Shown one piece after another: positions 11,701 to 26,700 of a stretch of 64,000 bases of DNA (position 1 is its first letter; each line of letters begins with the position of its first letter). The translations under genes and the position numbers were made by a program. The stretch is taken from NCBI GenBank assembly GCA_038373885.1, contig JAWZYV010011897.1:186001-250000 (forward strand). The letters run 5' to 3'. This stretch comes from Cheiracanthium punctorium (lineage: Eukaryota > Arthropoda > Arachnida > Araneae > Cheiracanthiidae). The notes beneath the pieces are model-generated. The model made no database searches and had not been told where the DNA came from. It saw only the letters and a list, made by a program, of their open reading frames with translations.

Positions 11701-14700
11701 TAAAAATTCTTACAAATCTGCAAATTTAAATAAGATTTTGAAACAAAGCTTATTTCAAAAAGATTATAGTTTCCGATGGAATAAAAAATATAATCTTTGG
11801 ATGAAACTTCAGCTTGCGATCATGCAAAATGTGCGAAAAATGGCCGTAAACTAAACAAAACATAAAATAACAAAAAATCGGATTGATTTTGTTTTTTCTT
11901 CCAGAAATAGCTTTTTCTTGCCCTATTTAGTCAATATTTAGTCATGCAACCAAATTTCAATTTCATTAATTGCAGCTGGGGTAAGTAACAAAATACAAAA
12001 TTTCCACAAAATCTACTCACATTTTAATTCCTGTACTGAATTAAGCTCAGAGACAACCTATTATGCAGCTAAATTTCATGTCAATTCATTTAAGCTGTTT
12101 CAATATAATTCAAGATAAAAAAAAACATAACAGACATAAAAACTTTCTTTAATTTAAAGCATTGCACAGTAAGATGTGTACTTTATATGTATGTTATTAT
12201 AATCGTATCAAAGCATGAGTTTGTTAAGTAATTCAACAGACACTAACCTTTACTTGCATGCTAGAACCATCTACCTTTTCTTCTAAATTTTCTACCTGTT
12301 CTAAAATTGCCATGTCTGTTCGTAATGCTATATCACGATACCAGAGATCTGAAGGATCAGCATCTGGAGCACCACCAACTTTTTTCGATATTTCTTCATC
12401 TAGCTCAGTTATTTGTAATTCTGTATCTGGAACAGTTGAAAAGTTTTATGTAAAATACAAATCTATGACTTAAAATCACTTATATGTTTCTCCCAGCAGC
12501 CCAACACATACAAATAAGCAGTCATTTAAATTTTATCAAAATTTAAAGTTAGAAAATCATGAGACAGGTCTACTTTAAGTTCAAAGGATGCAGCTTGATG
12601 GTTTAAGAAAAATTATTATTGGTATTTGATGCAGTTATCCTACTATAAAGTTAAGCCAATCCCTGGCCCCCTGACAATCTCCATTTCGGTTCAACCACCC
12701 CAAAACAAAACTTTTACTGTCATTAAATCAAGCAGATAAAAAGTTATTGTCTAAAAATGCAATAAAATTCACACTGTTGGTGTGATCGGCTTGAAATTTG
12801 TCATAATTATAAAAAAAAAATATGGAAAAAATCTGAGCTACTTTTAAAATCTGAAAATCCACCCGTTCCCTGATTTTTAAGAGATTTTTCACCATTTTTA
12901 GCTCTCTTATTTCCAAAAGTAAAAAAAAGCTTATCATTTGCATGTCAAAATTAGGAGTCGCAAGAGACACCATCATACTGAAGTCACAGTTATCAAGCTT
13001 TGAAGGGAAAATAATAATTCCATTTTGCTTAGAATAGTTTTTCTAGATATCCAGTTTAACTTTTCACAAAATGATTTTCTATGTATGAAGCATTGTTACA
13101 GGAGAAGGATGTTCCCAGCAAACGAAATCTGTCAAATGCGAAAAGTCTCTGCAGAGTACGCAATTCAATTTTTATTAAATACTGAAATCAGAATATGAAG
13201 TTATTTATCTTAAGTGGGCAAAGATTAAATATACTGAGTGTAGACATATTTTTGTCAAATGTTTTTTTTTTATCGCATGTTGTATTTCTTACACAACAGG
13301 ACTTATCTTCTGGCTGGTACAATATTTTGAAAATCAAAAATACATCTGAAATTTTTATGACTATTTTCAATTTTTAAATAATTATTATTACTTTTTAATC
13401 ACGATGAAAACATTTGTGTACTGAGGACTCATTCCCTTTCATTATAAATATATTGAATTTAAAAAAAATAACATACAAAATTTGATAAAATGCAGATTAA
13501 ATAATAATATTAATAAATAGCTCTAATACTGAAACTGTTTCTTATAGTTGTTACACTTAAAAATTTTCAGACTATGAGATTGTAATAGCAAAATTTACAA
13601 AAACTGTCAGTTAGACCTTATAAAATATAGATTTAAATTTTAATTGACCTTACAATGTTTTAATAACAAATGATTTCACAATATGTGTTATGTACTACTA
13701 GACTATTTAGAGCATTCTCAAAAACTTTTTTCATGAACTACTTAGTGCACAAATTGTAAACTTAATGTAGAATTTTCCCCCCCCCCTTCAGTATTAAATG
13801 TATAAAAATGCTGTGGGTGAAATACACTTTCACAAATCAACTTCTTAGTAAAAGCCAATATTGAGATGAGACATCATATTTTTGAGCGATAAATAAACAA
13901 GAAAGGTATTAAAAAAGTTACCTTGATTCTGTCCCTGAGAGCAAGATGCACATGCAAAAGTGAAATGCTTTTGGAGTTGTTTCTGAAACATTTTTTCTCT
14001 AATGCCACGATGGTGAAGCGCACTTATAACATATTTCAATTGATTGGGATCTGTTATTCTCCACCAGCCTCTCTGCAACTCTAATTAAAAAATACATAAA
14101 TAATTAGTAAGTAGATCACATTTAAAGTTACAGATAGTATTTAAGAGAGGTTTACAAGATATAAATTTCAAAATAGTTGCCAAATAATGCTTGTTAAGAA
14201 TTAGTATTAATTATTTTATTTATTAGTCCAAAAAGAAAAAGCATATGTTTGAGAATGCAATTCAGTAAAATCTGTCTGGAAAGGAATTCAAATAATTTTC
14301 ATTAAAGGTAGATTTCTATCAATTAAAGGTTGCATTCAACAAACTAAGGATACATTGGTTAAAGGATATGTAAACTATTTTACAAAATGTAATTTTTTTA
14401 CAAATATAGTAAATTTTAAAAAGAATAATTATCAAAAAGATAACCATAATTTATAATCAGTTATTATAAACACTAAAAGCTATTTATAAATAAGTTACCC
14501 CTGCCCTCTCTTTTGGTGCTTTTTTATCAAATGCAAAATGCTCCAATTTTATTACTTTTCTCAACAGCTGATAGAATTTTCTAATGGCATTTCAAACATT
14601 TATTAATAAAACTTACCTGGAGGAATTGGTTGAGGTGCTTCATATTCCTGAGTCATTTTCTCCATCATGAGACGCTTAGCAAAACTGGGTGAAGGCGAGT

Positions 14701-17700
14701 CCCGTGAGGTAGGTGTGGCATATCCATGAGAGGTAGGCCCTGGAGTGGCACTTGGCGTTGGAATAGAATTTGGAGTTGAAGATGCTGGTGGCCGATTAAA
14801 ATTGAGACCAAAATCAGGCATAGGAGATGAATGTGACATTGTTGAGGTGAATGAGGAATGATGAGAAGCACAAGTCGATGGAGTTGACTGATACGTGGGG
14901 CCATACTGCGGAGGAAGAAATGGATGCAAGAAAAAACCTGGTGGTACACCATTCATGAGTTCCATTTGAAGATTTGACAAGGCTGAAGCTACTTGGCCAG
15001 GAGGGGCATTTGAAGGTGGGGTTGGATGTGCCACTCGAGAAGATCTTATGTCAGGAGAAAGTGGTGCCTGAACGGATGAATTATTTCTTGATGGTTGAGG
15101 TGAACTGATTATGCTTTCATCACAAGGCATTCTTGGAAGTATGCTAAACCATGGCTTTTGAGTGTTAGGTTTTTCTCCAAATGACTTGAATATTTGTTCT
15201 GAGAGTGCATTAGACTGAAGTCCTAAAAATGGTCCAAATGGATTATTAGAGTCATTTTTTGGAAGGTTAAAATATGTGCCATTCATGTCTCTCTGAGACA
15301 TTAGAGGTCCATTGAATAACATGTTTCCTGCTAATATGGAAGCAAATAAAGGGGAATGTAAAACCCAGTTTTGGTCAGGTGGGATGGACGGGTTGGGAGT
15401 ATTATGCCTATCAGAACTGTTAAGTAATTTAGCACCCAAATCTAAGTTTATATTATCACATAGGTTAGGCATAAATATATTCACATTTGGTTTTTTCTCA
15501 TCTTTAACACTAAACATTTTTTCAATAAACTTATTATCACTTTCTTTGTTTTTACTGTCTTTTTTATCTTCTTTAGGTTTCACATCTGGTTCTTTTTTTA
15601 TATTTTGAAAATTACTATCATTAGTCTTTGTATCAATTGTCCAAATTTTCTGAGTTGTTTGACTTAAGTTTTTAGCCTCTTTCTCATTCTCATTCTCAAC
15701 AGAGTTAAGTTTTAAATCGCATTTAGTGTCTTGTAAAGCAGTTTCAGCATTATTATTATCTAAATTCACTTCATTTTTCTCTTTTTCACTAGTTTCTTTT
15801 ATGTTAGAAGTGTTGTCTGAAATATCATTGGGTCTTATCTCAAGATCATTTACTTCTAATTTATTTTCTTCTTCTTTAGCTTCAGTTGTTTCCATAACTT
15901 TACAAGGTTCTTCATTATTTTCCAATTTCACTTCAACCTTCTCTAATTCAGAGATATCATTTTCAGGTTTAGAAATTTCTTTTCCTTCTTTTTCTTCCTC
16001 TGGTTTATCATCTTCTTTAACAATATCCTTTTCAATATTACTTTCAACTTTACATACACTTTCAATCCTATCCTCAACTTTGTCCTTCGCAATTTCTGTT
16101 GTATCACATATTTTTGATTCACTTACTAAACTTTTAGATTCACTTAGTAAACTTTTATCTTCTGTGCTTAGTTTATTTTCTGTTATAATACAATCATTCT
16201 CCTTATCTGATGGTTTTTCTTGTAAGTTATCCTCAGAGCTTTCAGATTTCTTAGCACTAGTAAGCACAAGTTCTCTTTCTGTATCTTTAAGTGAAGATTC
16301 CATAGACTCCACAAAGACTCCACCAGATTTTGGGAGAACCCAATACCTTCGATGGAATCTATCCATACCAAATGTAGCTCCACGAATAGTGTAAAATGCC
16401 TTAGTCAGACGATTAGAACACTGATTCAGTTGCTAAAGGAAGAATATAGAAAAACCAAAAATTAGCAAAATTATATTAAACAAAATTAAGATCCTAGGGT
16501 GGATATTACAAAATTTCTTCAGATTTTTATCAGCAATCAAAATATAATTTTTGAAGAATAATGTTAAGTCCATTTGTAGATCATGGCACACATATCTGGA
16601 GATTGTCATTCAAGTTCCAGATATCATGAGAGAATTTGAAAATATTAAAATGTCAAGTTATGAGTTTAAATTAGTCTAATAATGCAAATTTGCTTGCTAA
16701 ATTCCAGACCAATGAAAAGTTGAAATGAAAATACTCTATTAACAATGATTCAGACTTTTAAAACACACATTTATTTTTGGGAAAGAGGGAACAGATTAAA
16801 TTGGTATTGTGGTGTATCTTACAATTTTAATGGATTTAATTATGAGCAAGATTTGGAGGATAACTCAACATTTTTCAAGAAGGCAGATATATCTCAGCTC
16901 ATCCTCTCCTTAAAAATCAAAATAGTTTTTTAATCTGTTTACTACTCCCTTATAAAAGTAAAAACCTTGTTTGGAATATATAACTGTTCTTATTTAGTTG
17001 GTAACATAGTTAAGATATAAGCATGCTTTTATGATTGCTTTGTTGTAAGTTTTCTACCCTAACAGTGCATAGATTTATGGGTATCCACTATGAGATTCTT
17101 ATCACTTGTCTCTTTCCATTCAAAGTCAACTTCATAACTCTTCAATCCATAAAAAAACTTAAGTTAGATATTTTTTTAATCATTAAAGAAACATTTACCT
17201 TTGTCAACTTGTCTATCTTTTTATTAATCTCATCATTAGATAAATGTAAATCATCCTCCTGAAAAATATAATTTATAAAATATATATGATTCTAAAAAAG
17301 TCTTAATGCAGTGAAAAAACAAAACAAATTATAGTAAATAAAATCATAAAAAGTGAAACATTAAAATTTTCAATGTTTATATATGTACTGATTTTAACAT
17401 TGCACATTAAAACTATAGTGTAAAAAGGAATAATGTAACTACGATTCTTAAAAAAAAATTTTTTTTTGAAAACTTTTAAGAAATTCCAGCAATTTTCATG
17501 TTATTTCAAGGAATCTGCAAGTATTAAAATTAGAAATTTTAGAAGTGTTTAAATAATTTCACCCCCTCCCCAATTTTTTTATTGGGGGGTGGGGGGTGGC
17601 TCACGAAATTGCAATCTAATAAAACATGCTGTTATTGATCTAATTTATTAGATCAGTAACAGCATGCTTTACTTTTCAAAATATGAAAAAAAGTTAGAGT

Positions 17701-20700
17701 TGATTTTTAAGTCAAAACTACCTAAAAAATCTGCATTACAAATGTATTTATGTATTCGTGAAAGATTTAATGATTACTCTTAAGGGTCATACTTTTCTTA
17801 AAATTATTAAGCTATTAACATCTCTAAGAGAGTTAGTACAAATTTGAAGATAAACTATACATAAACTGCTTTAAAACTAGCACAGTTTAAAAAATTACTT
17901 TTTAATTTCTGAATTATAACAATTTTAGGACAACTAAAATCCTTTTATACAGGCAGTTTGGTTTTTCAGAGTATTTATTTTTAATCAATATGTTTAAAAT
18001 TACTATAACAAATTCTGTTATTTTATACTTCCATACAGCATATTTATTTTAAATTAGAAAACAGATCTTTAACGTAGGTTTGACCTCAAAAGTCAACTCC
18101 AACTTTGAAAACTATAAGTGTTTTTTTTTCTTCTTAAATATATGAATTTTTGATTTAAAAAAAAATTATAAATATAAATAGAGGTCAATTTTTAATCCTA
18201 TGCCATCAGAGATTTAAATAAAAGAATGCAAGAAAAAAATTCTCTATCAAGAAGGATGTGAAAAGATAAAAATGAGCACAATAAATGTAATTTTTCCCTC
18301 TAAAAAATTTGGCAGTTTTCAAATAAATGCATTGATTTTCATTCTGATAACACAGGTAATGCTTGCCTGACAATTTTATGCTTTTTTTTTTTTTTTAAAT
18401 CTTCAGCAAGTTCTTTAAAAAGTACTGCTTTTGATTTGTAAATTTTGCTACTTATTTGCACAGTAGCACAAAGTTTGAAAATTGACTCAATTTACAGCCT
18501 GTGTAGAAAACTTAAAACTACAAAAATTTTGAATTTTGAGTTTACAAAACAACACAGTGAGAACTGATCTGACCTGCAAATCTAAGATTTTTCTGAAGAG
18601 ACACCCTGGTTAATAATAGTGACCAAATTATGCTCAGTAAAAGAATAATTTTAGCATGCAACTGTGAAAAAGACTGACTCTCAAAAGCAGTTTGCTTTGA
18701 AAATGCAAGACAATTTACAGATTTTTGAAATTTATATTTAAAAAAAGTTTCCGCATGAAATTCCAAACAGATGCCCTCTTAAAAATAATAATCAGAACAT
18801 TAAAAATTAAAAGAGTTTTGTGAGGTGTCCAACCTTCTCTTAAAGTAAAAAGAAGGAAAAATACCTATTACGTTATTTGATACAAAATTTTATGTACAGC
18901 TCTTTCGCAAGAACACAACTGCATCAAAAATATTAGCTTGATATGTTTTAAAGTCAAAAACTAATACAAACATAGACTGGGGCTCGGAAAAATGTATTTT
19001 TAAGACATGGAAACTTGTATTTGGTGTAAATAAACTAATGCTATTCCCATATGTTAAGAATGGGTTTACAATTAGTTTTACCATAGTTACCTCATTATCA
19101 GACATCTGGCCAGGAGCTTGAGTTTCATCACTTTCGTTTCCACTCTCATTAGCAAGTTCGCTCTCCATTTCCTCTAATTTTTCTTTGTCAGTTTTCTCCT
19201 TGTCGTCATCATGACTTGACTGGCCTTCTTTAACAAGACTAAAATCAGGCAAATCAGCAGATAACATGTTTGCCAAGTTAGGATTATCTTTATTTTCCTC
19301 CATAGCACTGAGTCTTGCTTTCAAGGCTCGACGTTGCTGAATTGAACGATACCTAAAGCACCACAAATGCATTAAAATTCTAAAAATTGTAATCATTACC
19401 AAAGTATAAATCAAGGTTCACAAAAAAACCTAATGTATGAAGTGTATGTTGGAAGCTACAAGGGGGTAATTTTGATGACTAGGTTTAGTGTTTTCTTCAA
19501 CAGCTCAAGAGAACACCATAACTTTTATGAATCCCCATAATATAAAGGTTTTGAAAATGCTTCTATTTTTAAACCTAAAATACTTTCTATAGGGTCATAA
19601 AAATTTTTGAATCTAAGATTTAAAAAACTGTGCATTAGAATGAACAGTCAATCAGAAAATAAGTTTATCTCAAATGGCATATATACTGTCAAAGATTAAG
19701 TGTATAAAAACAGTTAAAAAAATTTAGATTTTTCAGGGATTTATAATAGCTCTCACTCCATTTAGAGTTTCCGTGGACTTCCTAAGTTTATTTCTCTCTC
19801 TCACACACTCACACACACACAAAAAGAACTTTTTGACAATTTATAAAGACTTTCTTGGATTTTTCAGTTTTTTAACTGCAATCATTATTAGCGCCTCACT
19901 GCAATGTCAATTTTCTTCTAGAAACTAACAATTTCTTTAAAATATCATTTTAAAGAAAGCTACCAGAAATACATTTTATCAAATGCTGGCAGGGCATTTA
20001 TTAAAGAGCTCGAGGGGGAAAAAAAGCATGCATGAAATAAATATAGCTTCAAGTACAACATTAAAAGTAGGAACTAAAAAATTACCTTCTCAAATCTCCT
20101 TCTACAAGCCATTTATCTTTTCGAAGAACATTTACATTATCAATATTATTATCTATTTGCCTAAAAAAAGACATACAAAAGATGTTATTTTGTTATCTTT
20201 ATAAAATGTAGAACAAAGAAAATTAGAACTTCATAATAAATTAACTAATTTCATAAAAAAAAAGTATCTTTCCCTTTAATCATGTCTATGTGAATTGCGA
20301 ACAACACCATACACATAACAGCCAACTATTCCAATTCTATCGGAAGATTTTTCACCATTAATTTCTACTTAGCAATACGAAGTTAAAATAAGTCCAAATT
20401 TTAAAAATAAAATAAAACTGTTTAAAAATTGTGGTGAAAAATCTTCCGATAAACTCTGAAGAGTTGGCAGCTATGCATACATTTTTAACTAATATTTGTT
20501 AAGTAAAAAATATTAAAGCAGTACATAAAACAAAAATTAATTCTTCTGTTTTTCAAAAATTCAATAAAATTCACATATTTAATTTCTACTAGAAATAACC
20601 AAGAGGGAATCAATTTTAAAGTAAATTTAGAGAATGATATTAATAATTTTTTAGCTTATTTTAGAATTCTGAAATTATTGTTACTTTCCTAGAAAAAATG

Positions 20701-23700
20701 TTTGACTTTTTTTTATGATACAAATAAGTGGTGTATCCAGGAGAGGGGAAAGGGGACTTCAACAGCTCCCTATCCCCCCCCCCCTGGGGATGCCATCTTT
20801 CTCTCCCCTCTTTAACATAAATGCAATAACAACAGAATTTATTGCTGCTACTTAAGTTGTCAGATTAAACATTAAAACGAAAACTGAAATCGCTTCTAGA
20901 GTTTTTGGCCCTGTAAAATTAAAATTCGGAATTTCTTATTCGGAAAGATTCAGCAAGTGCCATAAAAAATATAATTAATTTCATTATTTGTAATTGCTTT
21001 TGTTTTGCACATAATCACAATATCAATCTCCTACATAATATATATTCTAAGAACTTTGATGATTTATTTTTGATTTTCATTGATCATGATATTTTCAACT
21101 TTTAATTCTCTGGTGATTATTTGGCCATTTGCAATTGCAAATGAGTGATAATCATTTCCCATCAAGGTTGCTTTTAAAACAATTCTCATTGTCATGCCTA
21201 ATCTATGGCAAGTAAATGTATTTAGTATCATGAAATATTTCATGTCCTCGTGGCTGCAAATATCTGAGTTGGTCCAAAATTGAACTTGACAATATTTTGA
21301 AAACGTATAACCCTGTGAAACAGTTTGTGTATTTGCTATCTACGACAGTTTTCCATAATTTGGCTACTTACTGGTAACTGATCATTAATGCCCATTAAAT
21401 TAAAATGTATTGATAAAACAATATTCCTTACTTTTACATGCTAAAATTTCTATAATGGCATAATTGATGCCATCAAATACTTTATCTTACCAATAGGCTG
21501 CAAATACCCATACTGAGCCACAAATTAAACTTCACAATAAAGGTAATTTTTAAAAATATGTATAACCATGCATTATGTAACTTAATTTGAATTATTTTAC
21601 GCTTTTAAGATACAGGACTATCATTTTGGAATACATGTAATTAACTGCAATTTTTCTAAGCATATATCTGCATTTGTATAAATCTGCAATTTTTGCAGAT
21701 ACATACAGGTGTCAAAATGGTACTTTTCAAATCACATCTCTTTTTTCAATTCAAAAGTAGTAATTATTAGTATAGATTACAAAAGCGTGGATTTTGCTGA
21801 TGTGATTGTGCTTAGCTGATTTAGCATCCGACATGATCAACTTAATGATGTTTCCAGAAGAAAACTTCTAAATAAACATAGTTATTTATAAAATTTTGGA
21901 AAAATGCATCATCAGAAATTTTAAGCTCTCTATTTTTAAATTTTAAAAACACCCAGGTGGTGTACTGGCTTAAGAACCATTCTATCATGCCCCGGGTTGC
22001 GGGTTCGAATCCTGGCTTGGGCATGGATGTTAACTTGTCTGTCCCTTCATAGGGGGTAATGCTGGATGCCTATTGGGAGATCCCATAATAAAATGGCCAG
22101 TAATTCGGGCCATAGTAGTGCCAATATGCTTGATGAGCAAGTGCTCGCCCACTGGGAAAAAAAGAAAATAAACTCCTGTTATATAAGTGATCTTATTGAT
22201 TTGGAAATTTATGAATTTTAAGAAATACATTTTGATTTAATTCTTTCTCGTGCTATTTTAATTTAGCATAAAACTGACGTAATTTTCATTCCATTTCATG
22301 TTTTTCAAATGCATGCAAGTCTGAATGTTTAGAACAGCTCCTTTTTATTTCAAAACCATAAATCATTTTATGTGTACAATACCTGCCAAGGCATGGCAAC
22401 CTAAAAACAGTTTTAAATTAACAATTGAAAAAGTAATTAAAATTTTTGAATTCGGATCCTCAGGTGCATATTATCGAATTCATGGGGTTATTTGTTTAAA
22501 TTTTCATAGCTCTGTGTGCTATAGATTTGTCTTGCGATCGCATGCATACAGATTTAGAAACATTCCCTTTTATTATTATACTAGCTGCGTGCCCGTTTTT
22601 TGCACAGTAGGAAACGAATATTTTCCTAAATTATAATTGTAACTACCTGTGTGAAAACAAAATCTCAAAAAGTTCAAGTAGTCCCTTTGATGAAACTACC
22701 GTGGGATATATTAACACAAAATAGGATTATAGTTTAATTAGTTGTAAGATGATCATTGAAAAATGATGAATAGAACACTTTTAATTTCACAAAATATTTA
22801 TTAACGTGATATACTGTGCTTTAATCCATATTAACCTAACAAATCTACATTTACTATATTACTTATACTAATATTATCTATCTTCCTTTCTCCCTCTTCA
22901 ATGTGCAAATTAAAGAAACAGATTAGCTATTTTAAACCAATGGTGCCTTTCTACTCTTTGGTGATTCTTTGGAATTTATGTATTGCCATTAACATATCTC
23001 CATATACTTTTAAGCATAATTCTTGTCAGTTTGGCGAATTTAGCTTGCAAAATATTTAATCTCACTGTGGTGGAAAATATCGAAGCTGTACCAATTAAAA
23101 TATTTAAATCCTCCATGGTTCAAGACTCATGAAAAACATCAAACTGTGTAACCTCGAGGAACTATTTAGAATCGCTGAAATTAAGAATGGAACGTTAAAT
23201 TGTGTTGCAGAGTTTACAAATTTCATGCAACTTTTAATTTATGACATCACATTCTGATCCTGAGTAGTTGAGTCTGGTTATTTCTCGCAGTAGTTTTTAA
23301 ATGGAGTAATATTGAAACATACGATGTTGAAAAACTCTCACTTGCAACAGAACTTATTAAAGTTAATTTGAGAGATGTGGTGGTTATTCCTAGCTAATCG
23401 GTATTTCAAGTATTTTATGGTGCTATTTTGCTAACAATATAACTTTTGTGCAAGAGCTTGTTGATTTGCTAGAATTCCACAAAGAAATGTCTATCTAATG
23501 TATATATTTATATAGATGTGACCAAAAGTCGTCCAAACTCGTAAAAAAAAAAGTCGTGACATTTTGCAAGATGTAGGGAATATATATGACGACCGTCGTC
23601 ATACCGACAGCGAATACCATACATTATGCTAAATAGTATTTTTCACCTTGCGGCGACTTTTGAATTTCCCACAATTTTAAAAATGCAAGTTTCCTTTTGT

Positions 23701-26700
23701 CATTATGGTTGCTGAGAAATCATAGTGCTCAAAAATCGAAAAGGGTGGCCCACGCATTAAACAAAATACTTTGGGTTTTTATGATAGTCAAAAGGCTTTG
23801 ACCTGAAAATTTACTAAGGCTGGTATGCAGACTCTATTGACAGTCATTATAAACCATATACACACTCTATTGACCATCATTTTCATTTGGTGAACCCACG
23901 CCGCAAACTAGTCACATGCAAACTTACACAGTAGGATGAGTCTATTTGTGTGCACATGCAGATCATGAGATCAATGGCTCTACTGCTGTGTGTGGAATGA
24001 GGGGTGGAACCTCAAAAATCTGCAAACAATGGTCCTTTGCTTACTAAAAAATAAATGATTAATTTGATAAAAATTTAATCATTTATCACATTGACCAGAT
24101 GATGCCAATAATTATAGAACTGGAAAATAATAAGATAACTGGATTAATATTGGATTATTAACATTTACCATGGGATATATGCGCCAATTTTAGTATACAG
24201 ATAATGTAAGAAGGAAGTTTTGAACATAATATGGAAATTTAAGGAAATGGTTCACTGTTGTTAACAATAGTAAATATAAAATTATAAATACTGAAAATTA
24301 CCTCATAAGTAATCGACTTGTTAGAAGTTCATCACAGAGGTATGCAATAATTTCAGCTTTCTGAGATGGATTCAGTGACAGGAATGGTTTAAGTTGCAGC
24401 CATTCTAGCATCTATTGGAGGAGGGAAAATGTAATTTCAACAAAGTGGAGATACTGGATTTTCTTTTGATAGAAATGAATTTTTAATAAAATGAACAAAT
24501 CAAGTATCAACAACAAACAAAAGAAATACATACAGGACATTTCTTATCCAGGGCTATGAAATACAACCTTAAAATCTCTGAAACATTGTTATTGGTGATA
24601 TCAGCATCTTTTAAATTTTGACCTAGTACTGTTTGAGCCTGAAATACAAATAAAATGCATATTTAAAAACATCATCTTCTCTGTAACATAAAAATTCTGT
24701 TAAATATGATTAATATTTCACTTTAAACAATCATTTATATAAAGGCTGAATAAAAAAAATTGATCAATTAAAATATCCCAAGCATAAACAATTCACTATA
24801 AAACCACCATTTTATTCAATTTTGTCTATATATTGATTTACAGACTACTAATTTAAAGAAAAGCAAGTAAACTTCTAAATACTGAAAAAACACTCAAAAT
24901 ACTGGTGTTAAATGATAAAATAAATAAAACTTGATAAAATAAATAAAATTATAAAATAAATAAAAATAAATAAACCTCTCTTTAGTGAGGGAGCTCCCTC
25001 TCTTTAGAGAGAAGAAGGGCTTTGACTAAGGACGACCGAAAGAATTTTTGGTCGAAACGATAGTATTGCTTTATAAGTAACATTTTATGTGTGTTTTTTC
25101 ACAAAGTTTAAAAAACTTCTAAATGTTTGGGCAGTATAATGATGGCCAGTAAAATATGACATTCCATTCATGATCGAGAAAAAAAAAAAGGAATCAAAAG
25201 AATTTTGCATAAGTATTTTTTTATGCATGTATAGATGGAAAATAATCAAGCATTTTGATGTTATTAAATAAGGCATTAACCACAGTAATCTTGAAAATTT
25301 TATGGGGGGGGAAAAAGCATGCATTACTTGAAACATTTTAATTGAAAACTATTTTAAAAATGCAAAATAATAATTATACTACTTACGATATCAATAAACA
25401 GTTAAATACCTTTTACATTACTAATTGTATAAAATAAAATATTTTATCAATAATGTGGTTTTAGGTAAAAACTTTTAAAAATTCAATTATGTTGATTCTC
25501 TACCATTAGGGATATAAAATTAATAAAAACCAATTTACGTTTATACATATTTTTTTTCATTCCACTGTGCAAGCTAAATAAATAAAAAAAATATATACCT
25601 CTGGATTATGAGGAACACCTGGATCATCTATAACACAAACAAGTAAATGATGAACAACAGATAACAGTTCTTCTTCACATTTTTCATCCAAATTCAACAA
25701 TGCAGTTTGTAATGTGTTTAAAGTGGGAAGACTTTCAACATCTAGAAATGAAATTAGTCTCTTATCAATTACATGTGTACAAAAGATCAAGAAACTATTT
25801 TTCACTAATTAAAGTGTCACACATACCAAATCCTAAAGTTTCACCAAAATTGTGAAGAAATTCAAATACCATAAGAATATCTGCAAATGCTTTACCACAT
25901 AACTTAACACCAGGTATTCTGTTTAATGCAGGAAAGTCCTATGAACAAATTGTATGTTTTTAACATTAAGTCAAAAAAAAAAAAAAAAAAAAAAAGCACT
26001 AAGTATATGGTTTGACACAAAAGTAGTATATCCCATTTTTACTGTCTTTTTTTTTTTTAAAGAGAGGGAAGTAAGCTTACAATTAGATTTTTTAACATCA
26101 TATCATCAACAGGTTTCTTTAATTCTCTGAGGTAATCCAATTCCAACCTTCTCTGTTCCTAAAAACAATGTATGATTATTAAATGATATTGTTATTATAT
26201 GATACAATAAAAATTAATTTTGTAGCATTTCAACTTTTATAGAAAAAGAAAACAATTACCAATTTCTTTTCTCTGTTAATTCTTTTTTCAAACAGTATTT
26301 CTTCACGTTTCCTTTCTCTTTCCTGTGAAAACAGATCTCAATATATTTAAAAATATTAAAAAGCTTTGATGATAAAATTAAAATTTACTAAAATATGTTA
26401 TCAGTAGCTGAAATATATACAAATTTATAGATAAATTTTCTGTAATATTATAATCTTCAGATAATTGAAAGAATGTAAGTCATAGGAATGACAAGTAAGT
26501 CTGATACTGTCTTAAAAGGGAATGGTGTGTAAATGTTTTTTTTTTTTTTTTTTTTTTAAGAGTAAGAGTTCAAATCAACAAAATTTTCTGTGAAATAAAA
26601 GAAGAACCAGGTTTGTAGGAGAAATAGTTTTTACTAAATGAAGGGAAAATTAGATATTTTCGACAAAAATCGTAATTTTTCAAGAATTCAACCTCGATGC

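Noticed and set aside
15726..16394. 222-codon open frame on the plus strand
   Set aside because: Antisense to the Lys/Glu-rich part of exon y; Ser/Phe/Leu-rich as expected from reverse-complemented GAA/AAA codons.
22001..22012. Functional tRNA gene around the GGGTTCGAATCC box
   Set aside because: Stems do not close into a full cloverleaf and the sequence runs into a SINE body; called a SINE instead.
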